A stretch of 64,000 bases of DNA from Rhizobium sp. CB3090 (GTDB taxonomy: Bacteria > Pseudomonadota > Alphaproteobacteria > Rhizobiales > Rhizobiaceae): positions 496,001-560,000 of the forward strand of contig NZ_CP121663.1 in NCBI RefSeq assembly GCF_029714285.1, in the 5' to 3' direction. Every line of letters starts with the position of its first letter. Position 1 is the stretch's first letter. Under the pieces are notes generated by a model, which had not been told where the DNA came from, did no database searches, and worked only from the letters and a program-made list of their open reading frames with translations. The position numbers were made by a program, and so were the translations under genes. Of this stretch, positions 34,605-42,435 are shown one piece after another.

Positions 34605-35615
34605 ATGCCTGAGAAATATCGGCCGGAAGAAGACGTGACAACGTCCGCCAGTCGTCTCAAGGTGGGGTTCATCTTGGCGCGGTCGTTCACATTGTCCGCC
34701 TTCGCACTCTTCGTAGATACGTTGCGGCTCGCAAGCGACAAACAGGATCGTTCCGGAAGAGTTCTTGCGGACTGGCAGGTACTCGGTAGCACCAGGCATC
34801 TCATCACCTCGAGCTGCGGCGTCCAGGTCGCTCCGACGTCGGATCTCGTCGATCCGTCGAGGTTTGATTATATCGTGGTTGTCGGGGGCCTTTTGACCGT
34901 CGAAAATCCCGTCGACGAGGCGACATGCGCATACCTCAAGCAGGCGGACGCCAAGAAGGTGCCACTGATCGGCGTGTGCACCGGGTCGTTCATTCTTGCT
35001 GCGGCGGGCCTGATGAAGCGGCACGAATCCTGTGTAAGCTGGCTGCATTACGAAGGATTTCGAGAGCGCTTTCCTGAGCTCAAGGTCCGTTCTGACCGAC
35101 TGTTCAATCTTGATCGTCAGCGGGGATCGTGCGCGGGCGGTAGCAGTGCTGCCGACATGGCGGCATTGCTCGTCAGGAAATACATCAGTCGCGATGCGGA
35201 GCGAAATGCGCTGGAGGTCCTTCAGATCGAGAAGGCCCGCACGACCGCGGACATACAGCCTCGTCGTCCACTCTACGAGGACTATGCCGACGCTCGCGTG
35301 AAGGCGACGATGATTGCAATGGAACAGTTCGTCGATGGCAGCCTGCCGATCCCCAAGCTGGCTGCCAAGGTTGGCTTGTCACGGCGGCAACTGGAAAGAA
35401 TCTTCCTCGAAAAGACGGGAATGTCTCCTGCCAAAGCTTATAACCGTGTCCGCATGGAGCGGGCGAAGTCGATCCTTTCCCGATCGAAGGCGCCTCTCAT
35501 AGAGGTCGCGCTGGATGTGGGGTTTGAGAACACGTCGCAGTTTACGAGGACATTCAAGCGCACGTTCGGACAGACGCCGTCACAACATCGCGCAGAGGTT
35601 TTGAGAACCCGCTGA
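34605..35615 (+). CDS. GlxA/GbdR-type AraC family regulator with DJ-1/PfpI N-terminal domain
   Basis: A 336-residue regulator. The N-terminal amidotransferase-like domain (residues about 20-200) contains GVCTGSFILAAAGL around the nucleophile-elbow cysteine. The C-terminal AraC DNA-binding domain has both helix-turn-helices (IPKLAAKVGLSRRQLERIFLEKTG and IEVALDVGFENTSQFTRTFKRTFGQTPSQHR). This subfamily includes GbdR and CdhR, activators of glycine betaine and carnitine breakdown in Pseudomonas, which supports an N-methylated amine as inducer. It is the last gene of the block and a second regulator beside the GntR protein. Confidence 0.92.
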   Translation: MPEKYRPEEDVTTSASRLKVGFILARSFTLSAFALFVDTLRLASDKQDRSGRVLADWQVLGSTRHLITSSCGVQVAPTSDLVDPSRFDYIVVVGGLLTVENPVDEATCAYLKQADAKKVPLIGVCTGSFILAAAGLMKRHESCVSWLHYEGFRERFPELKVRSDRLFNLDRQRGSCAGGSSAADMAALLVRKYISRDAERNALEVLQIEKARTTADIQPRRPLYEDYADARVKATMIAMEQFVDGSLPIPKLAAKVGLSRRQLERIFLEKTGMSPAKAYNRVRMERAKSILSRSKAPLIEVALDVGFENTSQFTRTFKRTFGQTPSQHRAEVLRTR

Positions 35616-35654
35616 AATACGCCTGGTTGGTACGATCGTTGAGCCCACAGCGGA

Positions 35655-36182
35655 CTATTTATTCAAATCCTGCGCCATCTGCAGATGGTGTTCCAGAGCC
35701 GGCCGCGTGGTTGCCGCCCAGGTCTTTAGATCGGCATTCTGGCCCTTATTGCCATACCGCTTGAAAAGGTCGACGGCTTCTTTGTGAGCCGAGACCTGAT
35801 CCGAATGGTATTGCTTGGTGAAGTCGTCTCCCTGCAGACTCTTAAGCTTATTGAGCATCTTCTGCTGGGGGGAGGACATAGCCGTTGGGAGGGGCGCCTT
35901 TACTTTCCCGCTCGTTACCAACTGCTTTAGTTGAGTCGTGGTTTTCTGATGGTCGGTGATCATCTGCTTTGCGAATGACTTTGTCGCGTCATCGGCGCGT
36001 TCGAGCGCAAGCTTACTGGATTCGATCTCAAACATGTCGCTTCTCGCGGCCTCGTTGACGAAATCCTCCGTTTTCGGGGCAATGCCGACGAGCGAATTGA
36101 CGCCGCTTTTTTCCGCGGTCGATTGAGCGAGAACCGGCGCCGCAAAGAGCAAAGCGGCAGTCGTGATGGCAATCCTTCTCAT
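35655..36182 (-). CDS. DUF4142 domain-containing exported protein
   Basis: A 175-residue protein with a Sec signal peptide (MRRIAITTAALLFAAPVLAQS). The start at 36182 has GGAGAG just upstream; the frame is open much further but without a start of that quality. The mature part is helical, with the ferritin-like DUF4142 pattern: FVNEAARSDMFEIESSKLALERA, FAKQMITDHQKTTTQLKQL and YHSDQVSAHKEAVDLFKRYG. Function unknown. A near-consensus EcfG-type promoter precedes it, and a second DUF4142 gene with an ECF sigma factor lies at 51.1-51.6 kb. Confidence 0.9.
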   Translation of the reverse strand: MRRIAITTAALLFAAPVLAQSTAEKSGVNSLVGIAPKTEDFVNEAARSDMFEIESSKLALERADDATKSFAKQMITDHQKTTTQLKQLVTSGKVKAPLPTAMSSPQQKMLNKLKSLQGDDFTKQYHSDQVSAHKEAVDLFKRYGNKGQNADLKTWAATTRPALEHHLQMAQDLNK

Positions 36183-36208
36183 GATGCTCTCCTGTGGTTG
36201 CAATTTCG

Positions 36209-36233
36209 AACCTACGACCGCGGAGAAAGTTCC
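36209..36233 (-). promoter_or_regulatory. EcfG-type promoter for the DUF4142 gene
   Basis: Minus strand GGAAC (36233-36229), 16 bases, GGTT (36212-36209), one mismatch in the -10. It lies 27 bases upstream of the gene start, inside the 187-base gap shared with the divergent outer-membrane protein gene. Confidence 0.65.
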
Positions 36234-36369
36234 TTGCCTCCAAGCGAATGCATTCCGGGAAATCTCGACGCGACAATATGCATTGCGGCTAAAGTGTGAT
36301 ACTTCTGCTACAGCCTTTCGACGGTGCCGACCTATATCCCGTTTCATAACAACAACCGAGGATACACCG

Positions 36370-37005
36370 ATGCATAAGCTACTCGTCTCTACCGCGATTG
36401 CCAGTATCGTTGGCTTCAGTACGGCCTCGGCCGCAGATGTTGTAACCCAGGCGCCGGAAGCACCTGCCGTTGAAACTCCGGCGGGGTTCACTTGGGCGGG
36501 TGCATATGCCGGTATTCGTGGCGGCGGCAATTGGGTCAATGGAGATTTCAGCATTCCCGGTGCGAGCACGTCTGAAGATCTGAGCGGCGGCCTGGTCGGT
36601 GGGTTTATCGGCTACAATTGGCAATTTCAGAATAATGTCGTGCTCGGCCTCGAAGGCGACCTGAACTATAATTGGAACAAGGATACGATCGCACCCGGCA
36701 TCGATGTCGGGACGGACATCGATGGTTCCGTCCGCGCCCGCCTTGGCTATGCTTTCGATCGCGCTTTGATCTATGCGACAGGCGGCTGGGAAGCGACGCG
36801 TGGGTTTGTCGACACGGGCAGCAAAGACACCAAGACCTTCAACGGGTGGACTCTCGGCGCCGGCGTTGATTACGCCTTCACCGATCGGGTCTTCGGTCGC
36901 GTGGAATACCGCTATACCGATTTCGGCAGTAAGGATATCAACGGCGTGAACGTCGATCTCAAACAGAACGCCGTTGTCGTCGGCGTCGGCGTCAAATTCT
37001 GGTGA
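36370..37005 (+). CDS. Outer-membrane beta-barrel protein (Omp25/RopB-like)
   Basis: A 211-residue outer-membrane protein with a signal peptide (MHKLLVSTAIASIVGFSTASAADVV). The mature protein resembles the 22-25 kDa OmpA-like barrels of rhizobia and Brucella: FTWAGAYAGIRGGGNWVNG, FIGYNWQFQNNVVLGLEGDLNYN, ARLGYAFDRALIYATGGWEA, VEYRYTDFGS, ending in hydrophobic-Phe-Trp (VGVGVKFW) as barrels do. The start at 36370 is the one that yields the signal peptide. Divergent from the DUF4142 gene. Confidence 0.92.
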   Translation: MHKLLVSTAIASIVGFSTASAADVVTQAPEAPAVETPAGFTWAGAYAGIRGGGNWVNGDFSIPGASTSEDLSGGLVGGFIGYNWQFQNNVVLGLEGDLNYNWNKDTIAPGIDVGTDIDGSVRARLGYAFDRALIYATGGWEATRGFVDTGSKDTKTFNGWTLGAGVDYAFTDRVFGRVEYRYTDFGSKDINGVNVDLKQNAVVVGVGVKFW

Positions 37006-37143
37006 TCGGCTTCAGCGCATCAGATGCCTCGCAATCGGGGCCATCTGGCTCTTGACCGCTACTGATTTTGGGGTTGCCGCAGTTCTTTCAGAAGTGCCGC
37101 CTGTGATGACTTTCGTCTCATCGGCGGCAAAACATTTGCCACC

Positions 37144-37590
37144 TTATGACTGAGTTGGCTTGATATTATCCGTGCGGACCTGCCCCTCCAGAACGCCGCG
37201 GCGTAAGTCGGCCCGGCCGTGCTCGAGTTCCACCACCGTATACAGCTTCTCGCTGCGGAATGCGCTGGCGTTTGCCGTGCTGACGTCCTCGGCCGGCGCT
37301 GAATCGACTTCCATGTAATCCAATTCACGCGAGGCGGCGACAATACGGGCGTCCCCGGAGGTACGGGCGGCCACTACTATCTCGCCATGGGAAGGCGCAT
37401 TTTGCCAATTCGGATCGTCAGGCTCTGCGATAGGGATAAGACGATAAACGTTAAGCAGTTCACCGGCCGTTGATGCGCCCTTCATCTTCGCATCCTCTAT
37501 CTGGGCACGGCTCTCGACCGACCGACCGAATGTCGTGCGGCTGGTTGCATTGTTAGGATCGGTTCCCTGTGTTTTGACGACGTTGGACAT
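37144..37590 (-). CDS. Hypothetical protein, 148 residues
   Basis: A hydrophilic cytoplasmic protein with no recognised domain. The N-terminal 40 residues are polar and probably disordered (MSNVVKTQGTDPNNATSRTTFG); a central region (GEIVVAARTSGDARIVAASRELDYMEVD) and a charged end (TVVELEHGRADLRRGVLEG) may fold. ATG start with GAGGATG upstream. It lies between the outer-membrane protein and antiporter genes among stress-associated genes, but no EcfG-type promoter was found in front of it. The coding call rests on length, start and composition. Confidence 0.6.
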   Translation of the reverse strand: MSNVVKTQGTDPNNATSRTTFGRSVESRAQIEDAKMKGASTAGELLNVYRLIPIAEPDDPNWQNAPSHGEIVVAARTSGDARIVAASRELDYMEVDSAPAEDVSTANASAFRSEKLYTVVELEHGRADLRRGVLEGQVRTDNIKPTQS

Positions 37591-37893
37591 GTTCTCATCC
37601 TCTTCGCGTCTATAACGGACAGCCAGTGCTCATATGGATAGGGGTGCAAGGGTGCGACTACTTACGCCATCCGCTGCTTCATCGGAGGTCGATGAGCGAT
37701 CTGAGCCTATCGGCGTGTCAACGCTCTTCCGCCGGAATCAGTACCGCGATGCGTCAACAACGACGGAGACGGGGCATCTGTTCCACCCAGAGCGTGGCCT
37801 TCCAAAGACTTCGGCCAAGGCGGTGTCGGGAGGTACAACCGGTACGAGGACTGGCAACGTCAAGCCGATCTGCTATGAAGTTTATCATCGAGA
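37591..37893. other. 303-base interval with no supported gene
   Basis: Lies between the start of the 148-residue hypothetical protein gene and the stop of the CPA1 antiporter gene. It holds the former's promoter region and the latter's 3' flank. Short open frames are present but have no ribosome site or recognisable domain. No hairpin, repeat or RNA gene was seen. Confidence 0.5.
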
Positions 37894-39168
37894 TTATCGG
37901 CCCTGTCGTCCCATGGGTCGCATACTGTCGACGCCTCGCTCGCGATCGATCCATCGCATGACCGGCGTGACGGCTATGCCATGAGCGGCGACGGAAATCA
38001 GAACGATCAGAAAAACCGTATTCCAGACGATCTCGATGTGTTCGAACGATGCCTTTCCGGAAGCATAGGCAAGATAATATATCGAGCCGAGGCCCCTGAT
38101 GCCGAAGATCGAGACGATTGCCTTTTCCGCACGCGGTTGGACGGCACCGATCAGGCTGATCCATCCCGATATCGGCCTGACGATGGCCAGGGTCATTACG
38201 GCAACGGCAGCGATACGCCAATCGATATGCGACAGAATCGCCCCCTCGGCGATGACGGAACCGAAGCAGACAAGCAGGAGCATCATCAGCAATCGTTCCA
38301 GTTGCTCTCCGAAATCATGAAGCTCGCCGTGGAAGCTGCTGTGCCTTTCGACGCTGCGCAGTGTGAGCGCCGTTACGAAGACAGCGACGAAGCCATAGCC
38401 ATGAACCAGTTCAGTGGCGGAATAGGCAAGGCATGTGAAGCCGAGCGCGGCCAATCCGTCTCCGGTCTTGGCGATCCGCCCCGCCTCTGGAACCTTGAAA
38501 GTCAGGTACCCGAGGAACTGGCCGATTATCCACCCCATGACGATTCCTGAAGCTAGCTTCCAGAGGATGTCGACGGCAAGCCAATGCCAAATCCACCCGG
38601 CATCGGAACCAAAAGCCGGTTGGGAGGCAATTGCGATCGCGGCCATGACGAACGGAAAACTCAGGCCGTCGTTCAGGCCCGCTTCGGATGTCAGTGCAAA
38701 CCGAATATCATCCTCCTCGCCCGTTTGTGGCGGACCCACCTGGACATCGGCGGCAAGCACCGGGTCCGTGGGTGCGAGTGCGGCCCCAAGCAGAAGTGCC
38801 GAAGCTGCGCCCAGTCCGAGAAGGCTCCATCCAAGAACGGCGATCGCGAATATAGAAAGCGGCATGGCGATGCCGAGAAGACGCCAAGTTATTGCCCATC
38901 TTGCCCAACCTAACGGTCTGTCGATCTTCAATCCCGCGCCCATGAGGGCCACGATTACGACGATTTCAGAGAGATGTTCCGCCAGTTCCCTGTTTTCGAG
39001 CGGATTCATGCTAGGCAACGGCGTGAATGGCGACCACGCAAGAAGCATTCCGATGGCAACGCAGCAGATTGGAAAAGAGAGCGGCATACGCTTCAGGACC
39101 ATAGGCAGCCACGCAGTCAAAAGCACGACCAGGCCAAATATGAAGAGCGTCACGGAATAGCTATTCAT
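37894..39168 (-). CDS. CPA1 family sodium:proton antiporter
   Basis: A 424-residue membrane protein with about twelve hydrophobic segments, opening with MNSYSVTLFIFGLVVLLTAWLP. Conserved exchanger sequences are visible, including LGAALAPTDPVLAADVQVG (the acidic TDPV motif) and LTSEAGLNDGLSFPFV, as in NhaP/NHE proteins. The start at 39168 lies 5 bases after the stop of the upstream flavodoxin-fold gene, so the two are co-transcribed from that gene's EcfG-type promoter. No long cytoplasmic tail. Likely role: sodium or potassium export in alkaline or salt stress. Confidence 0.9.
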   Translation of the reverse strand: MNSYSVTLFIFGLVVLLTAWLPMVLKRMPLSFPICCVAIGMLLAWSPFTPLPSMNPLENRELAEHLSEIVVIVALMGAGLKIDRPLGWARWAITWRLLGIAMPLSIFAIAVLGWSLLGLGAASALLLGAALAPTDPVLAADVQVGPPQTGEEDDIRFALTSEAGLNDGLSFPFVMAAIAIASQPAFGSDAGWIWHWLAVDILWKLASGIVMGWIIGQFLGYLTFKVPEAGRIAKTGDGLAALGFTCLAYSATELVHGYGFVAVFVTALTLRSVERHSSFHGELHDFGEQLERLLMMLLLVCFGSVIAEGAILSHIDWRIAAVAVMTLAIVRPISGWISLIGAVQPRAEKAIVSIFGIRGLGSIYYLAYASGKASFEHIEIVWNTVFLIVLISVAAHGIAVTPVMRWIDRERGVDSMRPMGRQGR

Positions 39169-39173
39169 GTCCG

Positions 39174-40277
39174 CTACTTCTTGCGCGGTTGCGGTAGATC
39201 GGCCCCCGCGGAAATCTGGTGGCCCTGACGCTTTGCTGCGGAGGCTTCGTAAAGTGTGCGAGCGGCGTTGCGGACTTCCTGCTGTATCGCCGGATCTTTT
39301 TCGTAGGCCGCATGGCTTGTCGCATAGGGTTCCCAATAGCCGATGTAGCGATCGATCTCCGCAAGAGGTCCGGCTGGGATGAGCCCTATCGATTTCAGCC
39401 AATCGGCGAGACTTCTGCGAACGTTCTCCGCTCCCTCCGTGTCACCGTGGGCGATGACGGAAAACAATCGGCCGGCCAGATGTTGGGGATAGTCCCAGCC
39501 TTTCATCTCCAGTTCCTTTGCCTCCCTGGCATGCTTACCATGGGTGCTGGTCGGATCCGGATTACCGCCATCGGCACAGACGAGCCGATCCATCATCAGC
39601 TTCAAGGGGGACGAGGTCTGATACCAGTGAACCGGCGTAATGATCATAATGCCATCTGCCTCGACCCACATCGGGTAGATATCATTCATCCAGTCATGGA
39701 TCTGGCCGAGCGAGTAGTTGGGATAGCAGGAGCAAGGCCAGTGACAGAGCGCCGCCGACGTTGAAAAGCAGGCTTTGCAGGGATGAATGTGTCGGCCATA
39801 TTCGGAAGCCAACCGGCTGAGGTCGAGCATTTCGACCTTGGCGTTAGGCTGCTGTTCGAGTGCCGCCTTCGCGGTTTCCAGCAGGCGGTAGCTTTTGGAC
39901 ACCTCGCCCGGACAGGTGTGTTCACTGCGGGGGGAACCATTGATGAGGAGCAGGTGGATGGGACCGTTCGGATCGTCATACCGCTGCTTGGCATCGCTGA
40001 CGGCGTCGCGCGCCGCCAGCCAGTCTATCGCCAGATCATAGTTGGGATCGGAGAAGCTCGGGCCAGCCTTTCTGGTGTTCGGACTCTTTCTCGAATTTGC
40101 GTAGGCGTCCCACGCAGCCGATGCAAGCTTTGAAAGCTCCATTTGTAGCCGGCCGTACGCCGGGTCGTGAAATTGGTTTAGGAAGCGCCGCTTGAACTCG
40201 TCTTCGCTCAATCTCCGGCTGGGACTACCTTTGCGAGGTTCGAGATCAGAGGCTGAAGCGGGCTTAGTGGGGGACAT
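39174..40277 (-). CDS. Flavodoxin-fold NAD(P)H-dependent oxidoreductase
   Basis: A 367-residue protein. After a basic, polar N-terminal region of about 130 residues comes a flavodoxin-like FMN domain: LLLINGSPRSEHTCPGE (phosphate loop), CKACFSTSAALCHWPCSCYP with a run of Cys, GIMIITPVHWYQTSSPLKLMMDRL, and FSVIAHGDTEGAENVRRSLADWL. This is an NADPH-dependent FMN reductase/iron-sulfur flavoprotein-like architecture, but longer than the usual 180-250 residues. The start at 40277 has AGGAG upstream. A perfect EcfG-type promoter precedes it, and the CPA1 antiporter follows in the same transcript. Confidence 0.85.
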   Translation of the reverse strand: MSPTKPASASDLEPRKGSPSRRLSEDEFKRRFLNQFHDPAYGRLQMELSKLASAAWDAYANSRKSPNTRKAGPSFSDPNYDLAIDWLAARDAVSDAKQRYDDPNGPIHLLLINGSPRSEHTCPGEVSKSYRLLETAKAALEQQPNAKVEMLDLSRLASEYGRHIHPCKACFSTSAALCHWPCSCYPNYSLGQIHDWMNDIYPMWVEADGIMIITPVHWYQTSSPLKLMMDRLVCADGGNPDPTSTHGKHAREAKELEMKGWDYPQHLAGRLFSVIAHGDTEGAENVRRSLADWLKSIGLIPAGPLAEIDRYIGYWEPYATSHAAYEKDPAIQQEVRNAARTLYEASAAKRQGHQISAGADLPQPRKK

Positions 40278-40303
40278 GGGAACTCCTGGGTAGTGATTTG
40301 CTG

Positions 40304-40328
40304 AACGCATTGGCAAACACAGCGTTCC
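40304..40328 (-). promoter_or_regulatory. EcfG-type promoter for the flavodoxin-fold/CPA1 operon
   Basis: Minus strand GGAAC (40328-40324), 16 bases, CGTT (40307-40304), a perfect match, 27 bases upstream of the gene start. Confidence 0.8.
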
Positions 40329-40413
40329 GTTGGATGCGCGATGTCGATGGTAAGATCGGAAAATGCGTTGGGGATTCAGTCTGTTCGCGGCCGCGAAATC
40401 GCATGCGCCACCG

Positions 40414-40438
40414 GGAACAAATGAAGCAGCCGGATGTT
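40414..40438 (+). promoter_or_regulatory. Weak EcfG-like promoter pointing into a non-coding interval
   Basis: GGAAC (40414-40418), 16 bases, TGTT (40435-40438), one mismatch in the -10. It points into the 515-base interval 40278-40792, which has no supported protein gene, and towards the hairpin at 40559-40602. Confidence 0.3.
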
Positions 40439-40445
40439 CGATGCT

Positions 40446-40610
40446 TGGCGAGTTTGTCCCTTGACCCGCCAATGCGCCGCTCCATCAGGCGGCCGCCAGA
40501 GAGTCGCCGTTGACCTCGCGCCCTTTCCACTCAATCAACGGCAGCCCTCGATAAAACACGGCAGGGAATACGCCATGCGCCTTATTCCAACGTTCCCTGC
40601 CGCGTCTGAT
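40446..40610 (+). ncRNA. Candidate stress-regulated small RNA (speculative)
   Basis: The interval 40278-40792 has no convincing reading frame. A weak EcfG-like promoter ends at 40438, and a long hairpin (CGGCAGGGAA at 40559-40568 with TTCCCTGCCG at 40593-40602, perfect 10-base arms) would close a transcript of about 160 bases. A competing inner pairing (GGAATA 40565-40570 with TATTCC 40583-40588) is possible. Against it: the T-run after the hairpin is weak (CCCTTTGTTG). RNA family not recognised. Confidence 0.25.
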
Positions 40611-40792
40611 ACCCTTTGTTGAAGAAGATATCCGTGCTTCTTCAGTCGCTGATCTCACCATTGCCCGCCTCGATCAAAGCCTGCTGCATCACAGGGATGC
40701 CGCTGTGGCCGGCGGATCGCGCAGACGAACTTGTCGAACAGAACCATTACGAAAGGTTGGGAAAGCGGGCGCGGCAGCGCGGAACGGGACGC

Positions 40793-41008
40793 TTACTTCG
40801 GTACCTTGTGAAGCGCGCTTCCCTTATGCGCAGCAATATGGTCGGTCTTGTCGCTCTTGATTTCATACTGCGGATCGTCAGCGGAAGCGTGATGCGTATG
40901 GCCTTTATAATCGAAATCGCGGGTGTGAACTTTAGTGATCGTCCCGCTTACGTGACCCGCCTCGGAGTTCCAGCTCACATGATCGCCAACCTTGAAAGTT
41001 TTTCCCAT
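40793..41008 (-). CDS. DUF2945 (HVA1/TUDOR-like) small protein
   Basis: A 71-residue protein that is almost entirely one DUF2945 domain: FKVGDHVSWNSEAGHVSGTITKVHTRDF, then the family's DDPQYEIKSDKTDHIAAHKGSALHKV end. These SH3/TUDOR-like proteins are common next to stress genes in rhizobia; the biochemical role is unknown. A near-perfect EcfG-type promoter lies 38 bases upstream, matching a stress role. Confidence 0.9.
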   Translation of the reverse strand: MGKTFKVGDHVSWNSEAGHVSGTITKVHTRDFDYKGHTHHASADDPQYEIKSDKTDHIAAHKGSALHKVPK

Positions 41009-41045
41009 CGCGTGCTGCTTCCGAACTGAGCGCTTTCACGCCATT

Positions 41046-41070
41046 AACGCAAGCTCATGCTCTTTGTTCA
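41046..41070 (-). promoter_or_regulatory. EcfG-type promoter for the DUF2945 gene
   Basis: Minus strand TGAAC (41070-41066), 16 bases, CGTT (41049-41046): one mismatch in the -35, perfect -10 and spacing, 38 bases upstream of the start. Confidence 0.65.
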
Positions 41071-41127
41071 TTCAACAGGAAGGAAAGGTGGCAGCATCGC
41101 CGGTGATTGGCACCGGCAAGGCCGCCA

Positions 41128-41442
41128 TTAAAGCGCATGCATCGTGAATTGCAGGTAGGTGGCAAGGCTGACGGCCGAAAGTCCGACAATGATGACAGGA
41201 TGCGGGAGGTTCTTGCTGATGGTCGCAAGTGCCAGGCCGAGCAGGACGATCATTCCTCCCAGCAACAATCCTTTATCGGCAACGGACAGGGCGAGGGCGG
41301 ACAGACTGACGGCTGCGGCGACCATTGTTACCGGCATCTGGTTTTGAAGACGCTCGGTTCGGCTCGTGAATGTCAGCAGGAACCTGTTCCAGCTCAGTCC
41401 GAGAGAAATGCTCAAAAGCAAGGAGGGGAGAATATGCCACAT
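41128..41442 (-). CDS. Small integral membrane protein, 104 residues
   Basis: A hypothetical inner-membrane protein with three or four hydrophobic segments (ILPSLLLSISLGL, MVAAAVSLSALAL, GLLLGGMIVLLGLALA, PVIIVGLSAVSLATYL) joined by short polar loops. ATG start at 41442. No domain recognised with confidence. The codon pattern and membrane character support a real gene. It lies between the DUF2945 and cyclo-ligase genes on the same strand but more than 100 bases from each. Confidence 0.6.
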   Translation of the reverse strand: MWHILPSLLLSISLGLSWNRFLLTFTSRTERLQNQMPVTMVAAAVSLSALALSVADKGLLLGGMIVLLGLALATISKNLPHPVIIVGLSAVSLATYLQFTMHAL

Positions 41443-41640
41443 GAAATATCGTCTCTTCTGGTGTCGATCTCAGAGAAGCAATCCACGTGCCAAAGGAGAG
41501 AAACGGCTATTCGGAAAGGCAAGTCGGGGCGCCGGGATGCCTCCTTGCCTGTTTGAAGTCTATCTGCCTTTCTGTTCAGCATTCGGATCGAAGCGACCGG
41601 CCGAGCATGAAGCCCGGGCTGCGATCGATCTCGTGCCAGC

Positions 41641-42324
41641 TCATCGGTATCGCACTCCCGTTTGGGTAATGACCACATCCATGGGAATGTCATGAGCAAG
41701 GGGATGAATGGTGTCGATCTTCTGGGACTCGAAACCGACGCCGATAGCAAGAGGCTTGCAGCCGAGAGAGGCCAGTGTTCTATCGAAAAAGCCGCCCCCA
41801 TAACCAAGCCGGAAGCATCCTGCATCGAAGCCGACGAGGGGCGCTATGACGATGTCCGGAACCGCTTCCTTGCCCTCTGCCGGCACCGGGATATTCCAGA
41901 CTCCACGTTCAAGCCGATCGCCCATTTTCCATGATCGGAACAGCAAGGGCGTGGCTTTGGCGATGACCACCGGTAACAGACAAACAGCGCCGCGGGCCGT
42001 CAGGCTCGCCATCCATCCTCTGAGATCGGGCTCACCCAGGAACGGCCAAAACAGACTTATGTGCTTACCGGCTACGCTGGTGACAATCCGGTCAAGATGG
42101 CTCGCAATCGCGCGCGTATGGTCTTCGCGATCGGCTACGGGCAATGCCTTGCGCTCATCGATCAGCCTTTGTCGTTGTATCTTTCGCCAGGCAAAGACAT
42201 CTGACTTGGTGGCAAAACCGGGCGAAATACCACTATAAGCGGGATCGACTTCGTGCAGCATACACGCAGGCGACGCATATTCGTGGGGTGCTTCGTCCAT
42301 CTCCGATCGACCCGGTCTTGTCAT
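41641..42324 (-). CDS. 5-formyltetrahydrofolate cyclo-ligase family protein
   Basis: A 227-residue protein of the family that converts 5-formyl-THF to 5,10-methenyl-THF with ATP. The core runs from WRKIQRQRLIDERKALP (substrate/ATP-binding basic segment) to GFDAGCFRLGYGGGFFDRTLA (the family's glycine-rich ATP motif). An N-terminal extension of about 40 residues precedes the core. In bacteria a second member of this family is often present as a damaged-folate repair or unknown-function paralogue, so the exact activity is less sure than the family. Divergent from the LysR gene. Confidence 0.88.
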   Translation of the reverse strand: MTRPGRSEMDEAPHEYASPACMLHEVDPAYSGISPGFATKSDVFAWRKIQRQRLIDERKALPVADREDHTRAIASHLDRIVTSVAGKHISLFWPFLGEPDLRGWMASLTARGAVCLLPVVIAKATPLLFRSWKMGDRLERGVWNIPVPAEGKEAVPDIVIAPLVGFDAGCFRLGYGGGFFDRTLASLGCKPLAIGVGFESQKIDTIHPLAHDIPMDVVITQTGVRYR

Positions 42325-42435
42325 TTGCTCTTACCCCTCCCGTTTCATCGTTTGAGGTGAAAACCCGCTTGAGCCGCGACAATGATTTTTATATAGGGAA
42401 CGATATTGCAGTTTAATTCCTGAATCGAGATCTTT

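Noticed and set aside
33333..35048. Open frame of 571 codons on the minus strand
   Set aside because: Runs antisense across the end of a permease gene, the racemase-family gene and part of an AraC-type regulator, all with clear family motifs; no domain of its own.
40616..41029. A 137-codon plus-strand frame
   Set aside because: Starts at TTG without a ribosome site and is antisense to the DUF2945 gene, which has a good domain match and promoter.
41412..41825. A 137-codon minus-strand frame between the small membrane protein and cyclo-ligase genes
   Set aside because: Overlaps both neighbours out of frame, no domain and Ser/Arg-rich composition.
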